This document shows, piece after piece, positions 7,325 to 13,827 of a stretch of 40,399 bases of DNA. Within the stretch, counting starts at the first letter, position 1. Each line of letters opens with the position of its first letter. The notes beneath the pieces are model-generated. The model was not told the DNA's origin. It did not search any database and was given only the letters and a program-made list of their open reading frames with translations. Source of the stretch: a virus; the IMG/VR virus record IMGVR_UViG_3300021474_000012, positions 1 through 40,399 of that record. One strand, 5' to 3'. The position numbers and the translations under genes are program-made.

Positions 7325-7612
7325 ATGAGCGAGAAATATTACGATGATGTGATTGCACCGGCGCTCCTGGATCTAATGAATAAATGCCGAGACAATGGCA
7401 TGAACCTCGTGGCTGATGTGGAGTACGAGCCGGGAAAGACCGCAGCCAGCGTGCAGACATCGGCTGGCGCCTGCATCTCCATACAGATCACGTCCATATG
7501 GGCGCAATCGTTCGGCAATTTCGACAAGCTATGTATGACGCTGATGAAGAATCCGCAGCTTACCAAAGGCCACAATTCGATATTCCTGCACAAGATCGGA
7601 ATAGAGCCATGA
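7325..7612 (+). CDS. Hypothetical protein
   Basis: A 95-residue protein starting immediately after the preceding stop codon, with GGAAAG upstream as ribosome site. Mixed helix and strand, no membrane or catalytic motif. The C-terminal half (ACISIQITSIWAQSFGNFDK) is hydrophobic. It ends with an ATGA overlap into the next gene. I do not recognise it. Confidence 0.65.
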   Translation: MSEKYYDDVIAPALLDLMNKCRDNGMNLVADVEYEPGKTAASVQTSAGACISIQITSIWAQSFGNFDKLCMTLMKNPQLTKGHNSIFLHKIGIEP

Positions 7613-8079
7613 CCCCTCCCGCAACGCCGCAGCCGCAGGCAATCAATACCACCGGCGGCGCACTCCAATTCATCGTCGCTGATTCCGTCAATGTTCGCAC
7701 GCTCGCATATGTTGCTGGTGGAACTACCGAGATGATCCGCAGGGATGCCACCGACAGCGAGTGGTGGCTATGCCAGCAGCTCTACCAGCAGCAGCAAAGC
7801 CACTCCGCCGCCCTCCAATCGCTGCGGGAGGAGCGGGATGCGGCAAGGGATCTACTGGTAGCCGAGGAGCGAGTGTGGCTCAGGCGACAGCGGGAGATGG
7901 AGGCCGAACGCGACCAAGCCCGCGCCGAGGCGGGGGGGATGCGGGAGGCGCTGCGGGAAATTGCAGCCGAGGCGTTTAGCGCGATGGAGGGTGCCGGCAT
8001 GCCAGAGTTCGGCTATTACGACCGCTGGAACACAAGGGCGCAGCAAGCCCTGGCCGGCGGCGGGGGTGGGACGCAATGA
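7609..8079 (+). CDS. Hypothetical coiled-coil protein
   Basis: A 156-residue protein. Residues 1-50 are non-helical, 52-125 form a long charged coiled coil (EERDAARDLLVAEERVWL..., Arg/Glu/Ala-rich), and the C-terminus ends in a Gly-rich tail. ATG 7609 overlaps the previous stop. This kind of short coiled-coil protein is common in early regions of phages with no known activity. Confidence 0.68.
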   Translation: MTPPATPQPQAINTTGGALQFIVADSVNVRTLAYVAGGTTEMIRRDATDSEWWLCQQLYQQQQSHSAALQSLREERDAARDLLVAEERVWLRRQREMEAERDQARAEAGGMREALREIAAEAFSAMEGAGMPEFGYYDRWNTRAQQALAGGGGGTQ

Positions 8080-8306
8080 TATATGGTTGCTGCCTCTCCT
8101 GCTCAACGCCGCTCCTACAGCCAAGCGGATTCTACGGCACTGACCTTTGCGGCCCGTGCTGCACCGGCGAATCGGACGCGCTCGGATACGTTTCCTGGGT
8201 ATGCCTCAAATGCGAAACATGCGAGGAATGCAGACCTACCGACAAGCCAGAGCCATGCTTCAAGTGCGGCGGACCAATGATCCTATCGCCAAAGGAGTCG
8301 CCATGA
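8076..8306 (+). CDS. Cys-rich zinc-ribbon protein, paralogue B
   Basis: A 76-residue protein with CC..C at the start, LCGPCCTGESD in the middle, then CLKCETCEEC and CFKCGG. It can bind at least two zinc ions. The segment LLQPSGFYGTDLCGPCCTGE closely matches LLQPWGFHGLELCGPCCTGE of the protein at 2565, and a 20-base stretch is identical at DNA level (2640-2659 and 8151-8170), so the pair arose by duplication inside this genome or a recent ancestor. The tails differ. Function unknown. Confidence 0.78.
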   Translation: MIYGCCLSCSTPLLQPSGFYGTDLCGPCCTGESDALGYVSWVCLKCETCEECRPTDKPEPCFKCGGPMILSPKESP

Positions 8307-8680
8307 CCCCCTCCCAGCCGAGCCCGAGGCCGTTACTGCCGCACGACGAAAGCTCGCCGCTTCCATGGCGCTTGCACTCCGATGCCGTCTACATCGTCGA
8401 TGGCAAGGGTAGGATCATCGTCGCATGCCGCGGAACGTGGACCAGTGGGACAGAGGACAAGATGAACGCCGCCCTCATCGTCCAGGCCGTGAATGGGCAT
8501 GGGGTGGTGAGCGAGGAGGAAATCAGGCTCGCGCTCAACAAATACGAGATGACCGGCAATGCCAACATCGGCGCATTCCCAATGCATCAGCGGTCACTGA
8601 TGAAGTCGGCCATTGAGGCCGTCATTGCCTATCGCGCTGCCATTGTCGCTGCCCTGGCTGCCCGTGGGGGTGGCAAGTGA
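8303..8680 (+). CDS. Hypothetical protein
   Basis: A 125-residue protein starting MTPSQPSPRPLLPHDESS, with a Pro-rich N-terminus. Residues 20-60 (PWRLHSDAVYIVDGKGRIIVAC...NAALIVQAVN) resemble small phage proteins that carry a short VYxxDGKGxxIxxC hairpin followed by NAxLIVxAVN, which are of unknown function. ATG 8303 overlaps the zinc-ribbon stop and has AAAGGAG eight bases upstream, a strong ribosome site. Confidence 0.7.
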   Translation: MTPSQPSPRPLLPHDESSPLPWRLHSDAVYIVDGKGRIIVACRGTWTSGTEDKMNAALIVQAVNGHGVVSEEEIRLALNKYEMTGNANIGAFPMHQRSLMKSAIEAVIAYRAAIVAALAARGGGK

Positions 8681-8772
8681 GTTCGATCATCCATACCGTC
8701 GATGCGATCGACTTCCTTCGCCTGCAGCCGACTGGCAGCATAGATGCGGTTATCAACAAAGCGGGGAGATAA
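8677..8772 (+). CDS. Very small protein, GTG start
   Basis: A 31-residue frame, MSSIIHTVDAIDFLRLQPTG and on, that starts at GTG 8677 in a GTGA overlap with the preceding stop and ends at TAA 8770-8772, just before the methyltransferase starts. The same GTGA arrangement marks several better supported genes here (1354, 19443, 25956, 34818). The evidence is only arrangement and plausible amino-acid content, with no family match. It may simply be a coupling leader for the methyltransferase gene. Confidence 0.45.
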   Translation: MSSIIHTVDAIDFLRLQPTGSIDAVINKAGR

Positions 8773-8773
8773 A

Positions 8774-9604
8774 ATGCAATGCGAACAGCTCACCTTTTTG
8801 CCGGCGCCGGTGGCGGACTCCTGGCCGACCTCATACTGGGCCACACTCCAGTACTGGCTGTGGAATGGGATGACTACTGCTGCCAAGTCCTCCGCGAGCG
8901 ACGAGATGATGGATGGTTCCCTGGGCTGCACGTGCACGAAGGCGATATCCGGCTGTTCGATCCATCCGAGTGGCAGGGACGAGTGGATTGCATCTCAGCG
9001 GGCTTCCCTTGCCAGCCTCACAGCATGGCCGGGAAACAACTCGGCGCCGAAGATCCGCGCGAGGGGTGGCCGCATGTCATCGGAAACATTCGCGTTCTTC
9101 GGCCTCGATTCGCATTCCTGGAAAACGTGCCTGGGTTGGTCTCCGGAGGATTCATCGGTACCGTTCTCGGGGACCTGGCCGCGCACGGGTATCATGCGCG
9201 ATGGACGGTGCTCAGCGCTGAGGCCGTTGGAGCTCCGCACGTCCGAGAGCGCTGGTGGTGCCTTGCCGAGAATCCCCACGCCATGTGCGGGGGACGCGAA
9301 GAGCACATGCAACAGCACGGCGACGCGGCATCGAATGCCGCCGACCGGAGTTCACGCCGGCGACACCCTGACCGATTACGTCAGGAAGTATCCCGCCCCA
9401 AAAGCCAGGGACTGGAAGGCATCGGGGGGGGCAGCGAGACACTCCCAGGATCTTCCCGGCGCGGTTGGTGGGGCAGTGAACCCGCCATGGGTCGAGTGGC
9501 TCCAGCGGTTCCCAATCGGGTTCACCGCATCAAGGCTCTGGGCAATGCTCAGGTCCCGCTCTGCGCGGCGGCAGCGTGGCGAATCCTCGGAGGCCCTTAA
9601 ATGA
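8774..9604 (+). CDS. Open frame overlying the whole methyltransferase gene (possible second protein)
   Basis: A 276-residue frame, in a different phase from the methyltransferase at 8779 and open across all of it. It contains, in order, SHSWKTC (113-119), GTWPRTG (133-139), PTPCAGDAK (168-176), PKARDWKASG (209-218) and NPPWVEWLQRFPIGF (236-250). I recall this motif series from stand-alone hypothetical phage proteins often found with DNA methyltransferases. ATG 8774 is five bases from the GGAG at 8765-8768, while the methyltransferase ATG 8779 is ten bases away. A second start at 9074 has GAGGGG seven bases upstream. In 9290-9470, the variable region of the methyltransferase, codons of this frame look more typical of the phage than those of the methyltransferase. 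Whether it is translated is unproven. Confidence 0.5.
   Translation: MQCEQLTFLPAPVADSWPTSYWATLQYWLWNGMTTAAKSSASDEMMDGSLGCTCTKAISGCSIHPSGRDEWIASQRASLASLTAWPGNNSAPKIRARGGRMSSETFAFFGLDSHSWKTCLGWSPEDSSVPFSGTWPRTGIMRDGRCSALRPLELRTSESAGGALPRIPTPCAGDAKSTCNSTATRHRMPPTGVHAGDTLTDYVRKYPAPKARDWKASGGAARHSQDLPGAVGGAVNPPWVEWLQRFPIGFTASRLWAMLRSRSARRQRGESSEALK
8779..9600 (+). CDS. DNA cytosine-5 methyltransferase
   Basis: A 273-residue enzyme that transfers a methyl group from S-adenosylmethionine to C5 of cytosine, probably protecting phage DNA from restriction. Motifs in order: I, HLFAGAGGG (5-13); the Glu29-Trp of motif II; IV, GFPCQPHS (75-82) with catalytic Cys78; VI, ENVPG (115-119); VIII, RER (156-158); and the IX-X region PNRVHRIKALGNAQVP (245-260). 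The target recognition region (about 165-240) is short and rich in Arg, Gly and Ser. No restriction endonuclease lies beside it, so it is an orphan. The whole gene is overlaid by another open frame (8774-9604), which constrains the recognition region. Confidence 0.92.
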   Translation: MRTAHLFAGAGGGLLADLILGHTPVLAVEWDDYCCQVLRERRDDGWFPGLHVHEGDIRLFDPSEWQGRVDCISAGFPCQPHSMAGKQLGAEDPREGWPHVIGNIRVLRPRFAFLENVPGLVSGGFIGTVLGDLAAHGYHARWTVLSAEAVGAPHVRERWWCLAENPHAMCGGREEHMQQHGDAASNAADRSSRRRHPDRLRQEVSRPKSQGLEGIGGGSETLPGSSRRGWWGSEPAMGRVAPAVPNRVHRIKALGNAQVPLCAAAAWRILGGP

Positions 9605-9987
9605 TCCCCTGCCTGAAACAACAGACCGTCTGCCGCATCATCCGCGCCGATGGCCGGGTATACGAAGCGACGAACCTCTGCGCGACCGATGGCCTGAAGG
9701 TTTGCCCGCGGGTGACTGCCGGCTGCTCCACCGGTACCGGCTACGAGCTCTGCGGGTCGACGCATGCCGAGGCCAACTGTGCCAAGCGGGCGGCCGAGAG
9801 CGCCGATGTGCCCGGGAAGGCCTACCTCTACGGGCACACCTGGATCTGCAAGGCGTGCCAGGACGCGCTGGTGGCCGTCAATGTCCGGGAGTTCATCATC
9901 GTTCCGCTGGGCAGCCTGAAGCATGCGGGAGACGCCCGGTCTGAGGATCGACAGCCCGGACCTTACACGGACACCGGCGCGTCCTAG
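9601..9987 (+). CDS. Cytidine/deoxycytidylate deaminase-like protein
   Basis: A 128-residue zinc enzyme of the cytidine deaminase superfamily. The pattern is STHAEANC with His55, Ala56 and catalytic Glu57, followed by WICKACQ with Cys83 and Cys86 as the other zinc ligands. Spacing (about 25 residues between HAE and CxxC) fits dCMP deaminases. It would convert dCMP to dUMP for dTMP synthesis, or act on a modified nucleotide. It starts 1 base after the methyltransferase stop and probably shares its transcript. Neighbours acting on cytosine suggest a shared nucleotide theme, which is inference. Confidence 0.75.
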   Translation: MIPCLKQQTVCRIIRADGRVYEATNLCATDGLKVCPRVTAGCSTGTGYELCGSTHAEANCAKRAAESADVPGKAYLYGHTWICKACQDALVAVNVREFIIVPLGSLKHAGDARSEDRQPGPYTDTGAS

Positions 9988-10020
9988 ACCCCGCCAAATC
10001 GCCTGGAATCGGCTTTCGTT

Positions 10021-10043
10021 CGCAATAAGAATTGGTTATTGCG
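10021..10043. promoter_or_regulatory. Inverted repeat, possible operator
   Basis: CGCAATAA and its exact complement TTATTGCG are separated by seven bases. The 8-base arms and AT-rich centre look like a regulator binding site rather than a terminator, as there is no T run behind. The Cro/C1-type protein at 5199 is the only obvious regulator in the window that could bind here; this pairing is a guess. Confidence 0.4.
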
Positions 10044-10200
10044 ACAGATACGGTCTTCTACCCATGCCCCGTCGTGCACATTGAATGATGATGCCATGCA
10101 ATCTGAAGCGAGTTCGACCTTGAATATACGTAATTCACCCCATACAACCGCCACCGGCCGTCAGCTAGCGGCACAGATTGGACACCAAATGCGCACAAAT

Positions 10201-10255
10201 GACCGTCGATCGCACCCGTTGTCCGGGGGGCTAGCTGCTTTGGCGATCGACGGTC
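10201..10255 (+). terminator. Long perfect hairpin with T-rich tail, probable terminator
   Basis: GACCGTCGATCG (10201-10212) pairs perfectly with CGATCGACGGTC (10244-10255), a 12-base stem around a 31-base G-rich loop, followed by TTTCGTTT. It stands between the deaminase gene and the replication genes. The tail is only moderately T-rich and the loop is large, so a regulatory RNA element is the other reading. Confidence 0.55.
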
Positions 10256-10277
10256 TTTCGTTTGCAATTGGTGCGCC

Positions 10278-10493
10278 ATGACCGTCCGCGAGCCCGGCGA
10301 TTGCGTGATTGTGCACGGGGATACTGATTTATACGCGGTTCCATGCAATCAGACGGTCAAGCGCAAGGTCTGGTTTTTCACTCGCCAGTGCTGGTCGGAA
10401 TGGCAAGTCTGCGATGCGTCCGCGGCCAATCCGGGTGACCTGATTTGCTGGGAACTGCCGAATGGATCTCGCCGCGCCGGGGAGGTTCAGTAA
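10278..10493 (+). CDS. Hypothetical protein before the replication genes
   Basis: A 71-residue protein (MTVREPGDCVIVHGDTDLYA...), strand-rich with four Cys residues (C9, C23, C38, C45 approximately) and several Trp. Its stop shares one base with the ATG of the next gene (TAATG), and GGAGG near its end serves that gene. No recognised family. It begins right after the intergenic hairpin. Confidence 0.68.
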   Translation: MTVREPGDCVIVHGDTDLYAVPCNQTVKRKVWFFTRQCWSEWQVCDASAANPGDLICWELPNGSRRAGEVQ

Positions 10494-11311
10494 TGGATTG
10501 GATCAATTTACATATCCCGAGCGTGCTCAAGTCCCCCGAATGTGTGGGCAGCACACCCGCCGAATTGGGCACATGGCTTCGCGTTTTGGCCTATGCATGT
10601 GGCTTGGAGTGTGGAGGGACCATCGAGGGAGCTGCCACCTGGAAAGACAGGCAATGGCAGCACGCTTGTGGGGTCACTCTCCGGGAAGTGAAGGCCGCGA
10701 ACCGCCTTTTGAAGATCGAAGGCGGCAACCTCATTATCAACGGGTACCCTGTCAATTCAGAACTTAGGGTGAAAAAGAACCGAGGTTCAGGCATGGCGGG
10801 AGCGATGGCGAGATGGCGAAATGCCAATGGCGCCAGGATGGCAAGTGCTAATGGCGAAACGATGGCACTTGCTAATGCGGAAGGAGAAGGAGAAGGAGAA
10901 GGAGAAGGAGAAGGAGAACGGAAGAAGACAATTGCGCCTGCGGCGCCAATGGCACTTGGCATAGCACCTGCCATAGCACCTGCCATCGCTCCCACCAAGA
11001 AACCGCGACCCCCAAAGACCCCCGAAGCCCAATGCATCGCCCGCCATGAGTTCCGAATCAAGGGCAAGCCGGCCAATTGCCGAGCAGCCATCGCCGAGGC
11101 CATCAAGCGATCATCGGTTGAGGCCGTCGACCAGCTCATGGGCCAGGTCGATGGGGTGTGGGCCAGCGATCTCCTGAAAACGATCGGGCTTGGGCAGCCG
11201 GCCGAGATTGAGCCGCCGTTCGGCAGCGAGATGTATTACCATCGGGAGGCAGTTCGCATTGGGCTCGAGAATGCGAAGACACCTGAGCCGGGCGCGGAGG
11301 CGCAGGCATGA
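10493..11311 (+). CDS. Replication initiator-like protein with Glu-Gly repeat linker
   Basis: A 272-residue protein beginning MDWINLHIPSVLKSPECVGS. Residues 1-100 (TWLRVLAYACGLECGGTIEG..., WKDRQWQHACGV) match the N-terminal winged-helix-like domain that I know from phage replication initiator or organiser proteins encoded before a helicase gene. A tandem six-base repeat gives EGEGEGEGEGEG (about 125-138), then a Pro/Ala-rich linker with repeated IAPA units, then a helical C-terminal domain (from about 180). It would bind origin DNA and help load the primase-helicase encoded next, with which it overlaps by ATGA. GGAGG sits eight bases before the ATG. Confidence 0.72.
   Translation: MDWINLHIPSVLKSPECVGSTPAELGTWLRVLAYACGLECGGTIEGAATWKDRQWQHACGVTLREVKAANRLLKIEGGNLIINGYPVNSELRVKKNRGSGMAGAMARWRNANGARMASANGETMALANAEGEGEGEGEGEGERKKTIAPAAPMALGIAPAIAPAIAPTKKPRPPKTPEAQCIARHEFRIKGKPANCRAAIAEAIKRSSVEAVDQLMGQVDGVWASDLLKTIGLGQPAEIEPPFGSEMYYHREAVRIGLENAKTPEPGAEAQA
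10880..10917 (+). repeat. Six-base tandem repeat (GGAGAA) coding Glu-Gly
   Basis: About six copies of GGAGAA in frame inside the initiator-like gene. Copy-number change alters linker length without shifting the frame. Its purine strand is uniform, so slipped-strand variation between phage isolates is likely. Confidence 0.9.
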
Positions 11312-13113
11312 AACCGGACGTTTGCGACAAGCGCGCGCTTATCGATGCGCTCGAGGGCATGGGCGCCGAGTTCAAAGGCGATGCGTTCAAGTGTCTCTGG
11401 CATCCAGACGGCAGCCCATCGGCTGGCATCTACGCAGGCGCGGATAACCATTGGCGGTACAAGTGCCATCAACCATCGTGCGGTGTGCATGGCGATCTCA
11501 TCGACCTTCAGGCGATGAACGAAAAGAAAACGCCAAGCGAGATCATCAAGCAGACCACCGTCCACAAGACCAAGGCGCAGCGATACCATGGCACACTCGA
11601 GGAATGCGTGCGCGACTCCGCAGCGTATCGAAAACAAACCGTCGATCGCACTTACCATTACCGGTCACATGACGGTCAGCAAATACTACTCGCAGTGTCG
11701 CGCTTTCTCACTGGCGACATCAACCATGACACAGGCAAGCCCAAGAAATCATTCCACCAAGCGCATTGGACCGACCGCGGATGGGTGAGCGCGAAACCAC
11801 CAGGAAAGCAGCCGATCTATAATTTGCCCGGCATCGCATCGGCATCGGCGATCGTTGTGGTTGAGGGCGAGAAATGCGCCGATGCACTGATTGCGCTTGG
11901 GCTCTGCGCCACCACCAGCCCAGGCGGATCCGGCAACGCGAAAGATGCCGATTGGTCACCGCTCAGCGGCAAGCGCGTGGTCATCATGCGCGACAATGAC
12001 GAGGCAGGCCAAGGCTATCACGATGACATCGTGGCCATTCTGCAAGCGCTGCCGACACCACCGGTGCACCTGGCCAGCGTCGATGTCACCAAGCTGGGAT
12101 TGCAACCGAAAGAGGATGTGTGCGAATACATCGATGCCCTGATTGGCGATCCGCGCGAAGGCATGATCGAAGTCTTGCGCGCTGCGATACCGATCGGACA
12201 GACGACACCGGTTGATGCTCTGTTCGCGCACTATGCCGACCAGGCCAGCGGTTCGTATTTCCTCGCACCGTGGCCGTTCCAATTCCTGACCAAGATCAGC
12301 CGCTCACTCCTGCCAGGCAAGGTCGCCATCGTCGGAGGTCCACCTGGTGGCGCCAAATCCTGGTTCATGCTCGAGACGGTGTTGAATCTGATTCGCCTGA
12401 ACATCACCGTGGCGCAATTGGCGCTTGAGGAGCCGTGGCCATGGCACGCAAGCCGCGCGCTCGCTCACCTGTCGCAGAATCCCGATATACTCGACAATGA
12501 ATGGGTGAAGGCGAATCAATCATTGGCAAATCTCGCGGCCGAGCACCACAAAGAAACGCTGAACAAACTTGGCAAGGCGATGACGTGCCGCGGCAATCCG
12601 ACATTCGCTGACTGCCTCGAATGGATCGCCGATCGCTGCAAGGAAGGCGTGCGCGTGCTGGTCATCGATCCAATCACGCTCGCCGATCCTGGGCACGATG
12701 ACAAGTGGACCGTCGATCGAACGTTCATGGCGAAAGCCAAGGAAATCATCGACAAGCACGGCGCGAGTCTGATCCTGGTAACGCATCCGACCAAATCAGC
12801 ATCGCGCGGCCGCGGACCAACCACAATGGACGATATGGCAGGCGGCACGGCATATCCACGCGCGGCCGCTTCGGTGCTGTGGCTGACCAGTCTCGAGAAG
12901 CCGACCAAGAAACAGATCCTAACGCACCATGGGTATCTGGACTCGCTCGAGATTCACAAAGAAATCATCATTATGAAATCGCGCGATTCGACTGGCGCTG
13001 GTTCGCGCATTGGATTTCGCTTCATTGGTCTGCACTTCCAGGAGATGGGAAAGATCATCAGCGACAGGCCAGGCACGGCTGCGCAGAATCCGCAGCAGGA
13101 GATCGGACAATGA
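11308..13113 (+). CDS. Primase-helicase fusion (zinc domain, TOPRIM, RecA-like ATPase)
   Basis: A 601-residue replication protein. Domain order: zinc-binding domain with Cys29, His32, Cys53 and Cys58 (CLWHPDG...YKCHQPSCGVHGDLIDL); TOPRIM domain with VVVEGEKCADAL (183-194), Glu186 being the first acidic residue, and MRDNDEAGQGY (227-237); RecA-like helicase domain with Walker A GGPPGGAKS (343-351), Walker B VLVIDP (450-455), and LILVTHPTKS (488-497) as the following sensor strand. This arrangement resembles T7 gp4-like fused primase-helicases, though the helicase domain looks like the RepA/AAA_25 branch. It would unwind DNA at the fork and may lay down RNA primers. It overlaps both neighbours by four bases. 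Confidence 0.88.
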   Translation: MKPDVCDKRALIDALEGMGAEFKGDAFKCLWHPDGSPSAGIYAGADNHWRYKCHQPSCGVHGDLIDLQAMNEKKTPSEIIKQTTVHKTKAQRYHGTLEECVRDSAAYRKQTVDRTYHYRSHDGQQILLAVSRFLTGDINHDTGKPKKSFHQAHWTDRGWVSAKPPGKQPIYNLPGIASASAIVVVEGEKCADALIALGLCATTSPGGSGNAKDADWSPLSGKRVVIMRDNDEAGQGYHDDIVAILQALPTPPVHLASVDVTKLGLQPKEDVCEYIDALIGDPREGMIEVLRAAIPIGQTTPVDALFAHYADQASGSYFLAPWPFQFLTKISRSLLPGKVAIVGGPPGGAKSWFMLETVLNLIRLNITVAQLALEEPWPWHASRALAHLSQNPDILDNEWVKANQSLANLAAEHHKETLNKLGKAMTCRGNPTFADCLEWIADRCKEGVRVLVIDPITLADPGHDDKWTVDRTFMAKAKEIIDKHGASLILVTHPTKSASRGRGPTTMDDMAGGTAYPRAAASVLWLTSLEKPTKKQILTHHGYLDSLEIHKEIIIMKSRDSTGAGSRIGFRFIGLHFQEMGKIISDRPGTAAQNPQQEIGQ

Positions 13114-13376
13114 ATATCGCCGAACTCGCAAAGCGATTTCCGAACTGGCGCAATGGCCCTGATGCGGCTGCACCATTGCAACCGAGATCGCATGAGGTCA
13201 AGGCGATCAAGCGCCGTCTGCGCACCCGACGCAAGATCAATCCAATTGTGGATGATAAGCTATTGGCCAAGAGAGAGCGCAAGCGAAAATGGTATTATGA
13301 CCATAAGGGAACAGTGCTCGCCAAGCTCAAGGCAAAGCGCGATGCAGACAAGCGCATGATGGGAGATATGGCATGA
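13110..13376 (+). CDS. Small basic hypothetical protein
   Basis: An 88-residue protein, very rich in Lys and Arg from residue 25 on (KAIKRRLRTRRK, KRERKRKWYYDHKG). This suggests nucleic-acid binding, perhaps with the replication proteins it follows. ATG 13110 overlaps the primase-helicase stop. The WYYDHKGTVLAKLKAKR segment resembles basic motifs in small phage proteins, but I cannot name a family. Confidence 0.68.
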   Translation: MNIAELAKRFPNWRNGPDAAAPLQPRSHEVKAIKRRLRTRRKINPIVDDKLLAKRERKRKWYYDHKGTVLAKLKAKRDADKRMMGDMA

Positions 13377-13603
13377 AGACGTTTACGCTGGCTGGCATCA
13401 GGCATCAGATCATCACCAGCAATCATCCGCGCATCCGCATCATGCCGTGTGGTAGGCATGTCTATGAACATTCACCGATCTATACCGATGCCGCCATGCC
13501 TGCGACGTTCATTGAGCGCATCACCATATCACATCGCAATGGTCGCATCACTGAAGCTGAGCGAGACGCAGCGATTGAAGCAGTGAGGTTACAGCAACTA
13601 TGA
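13373..13603 (+). CDS. Hypothetical protein
   Basis: A 76-residue protein (MKTFTLAGIRHQIITSNHP...), strand-rich in the first half and helical at the end (TEAERDAAIEAVRLQQL). ATG 13373 overlaps the previous stop. Last clearly coding gene before the gene-poor stretch that precedes the terminase genes. No family recognised. Confidence 0.65.
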   Translation: MKTFTLAGIRHQIITSNHPRIRIMPCGRHVYEHSPIYTDAAMPATFIERITISHRNGRITEAERDAAIEAVRLQQL

Positions 13604-13815
13604 ATGGATATAGCGTTGTTGAGAAACCGATCCTAGGCGATTTGGCAGAGGCAGGCGCCGACCCCTCGTTGTGTTCAAACTTTGCGCACCTGTCCAGGAA
13701 TGGCTGCCAGGTGCCTTGCGGGTCCTTCCTAGGGGGGTTCCCAGCTCGGGCTGCGCCAGCAATCAAATGCAACTTTTATACACATGATCTGATACTTACC
13801 CCGAACTTGAACTAA
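13600..13815 (+). CDS. Doubtful small frame in the pre-terminase region
   Basis: A 71-residue frame beginning at an ATGA overlap. Its second half (from about 13680) runs through inverted repeats and has codon use unlike the neighbours, with no recognisable features. The overlap with the previous stop is the only argument for it. The region more likely has a structural role. Confidence 0.25.
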   Translation: MNGYSVVEKPILGDLAEAGADPSLCSNFAHLSRNGCQVPCGSFLGGFPARAAPAIKCNFYTHDLILTPNLN

Positions 13816-13827
13816 CACCACTTCGCT
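13604..13827. other. Gene-poor structured region before the terminase genes, candidate packaging (cos) region
   Basis: About 220 bases with no well-supported gene. GCACCTG (13686-13692) pairs with CAGGTGC (13708-13714). It is followed by GGGTCCTTCCTAGGGGGG and TTCCCAGCTCGGG, runs of G and C with partial dyad symmetry of the kind I associate with cohesive-end sites, then an AT-rich stretch (13770-13800). The lambda-type terminase, portal and gpW-like genes downstream make a cohesive-end phage likely, and in lambda the cos site lies just before the small terminase gene. This is inference from position and base pattern only. Confidence 0.35.

Larger units (their letters stand above)
9988..10277 (+). 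other. Intergenic region with two hairpins; transcription break before replication genes
   Basis: About 290 bases without a convincing gene. A frame from 10039 to 10281 exists but runs through two inverted repeats and has unlike codon use, so I do not call it. The segment holds the palindrome at 10021-10043 and the long hairpin at 10201-10255, and is more AT-rich than its surroundings around 10110-10145. It is the likely place where early transcription ends and the replication operon begins. I see no promoter strong enough to place. Confidence 0.5.

Noticed and set aside
10039-10281. An 80-codon open frame ending in an ATGA overlap with the gene at 10278
   Set aside because: It runs through the palindrome and the long hairpin, its codons are unlike the neighbours and its product has no recognisable feature. 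The region is better explained as a transcription border.
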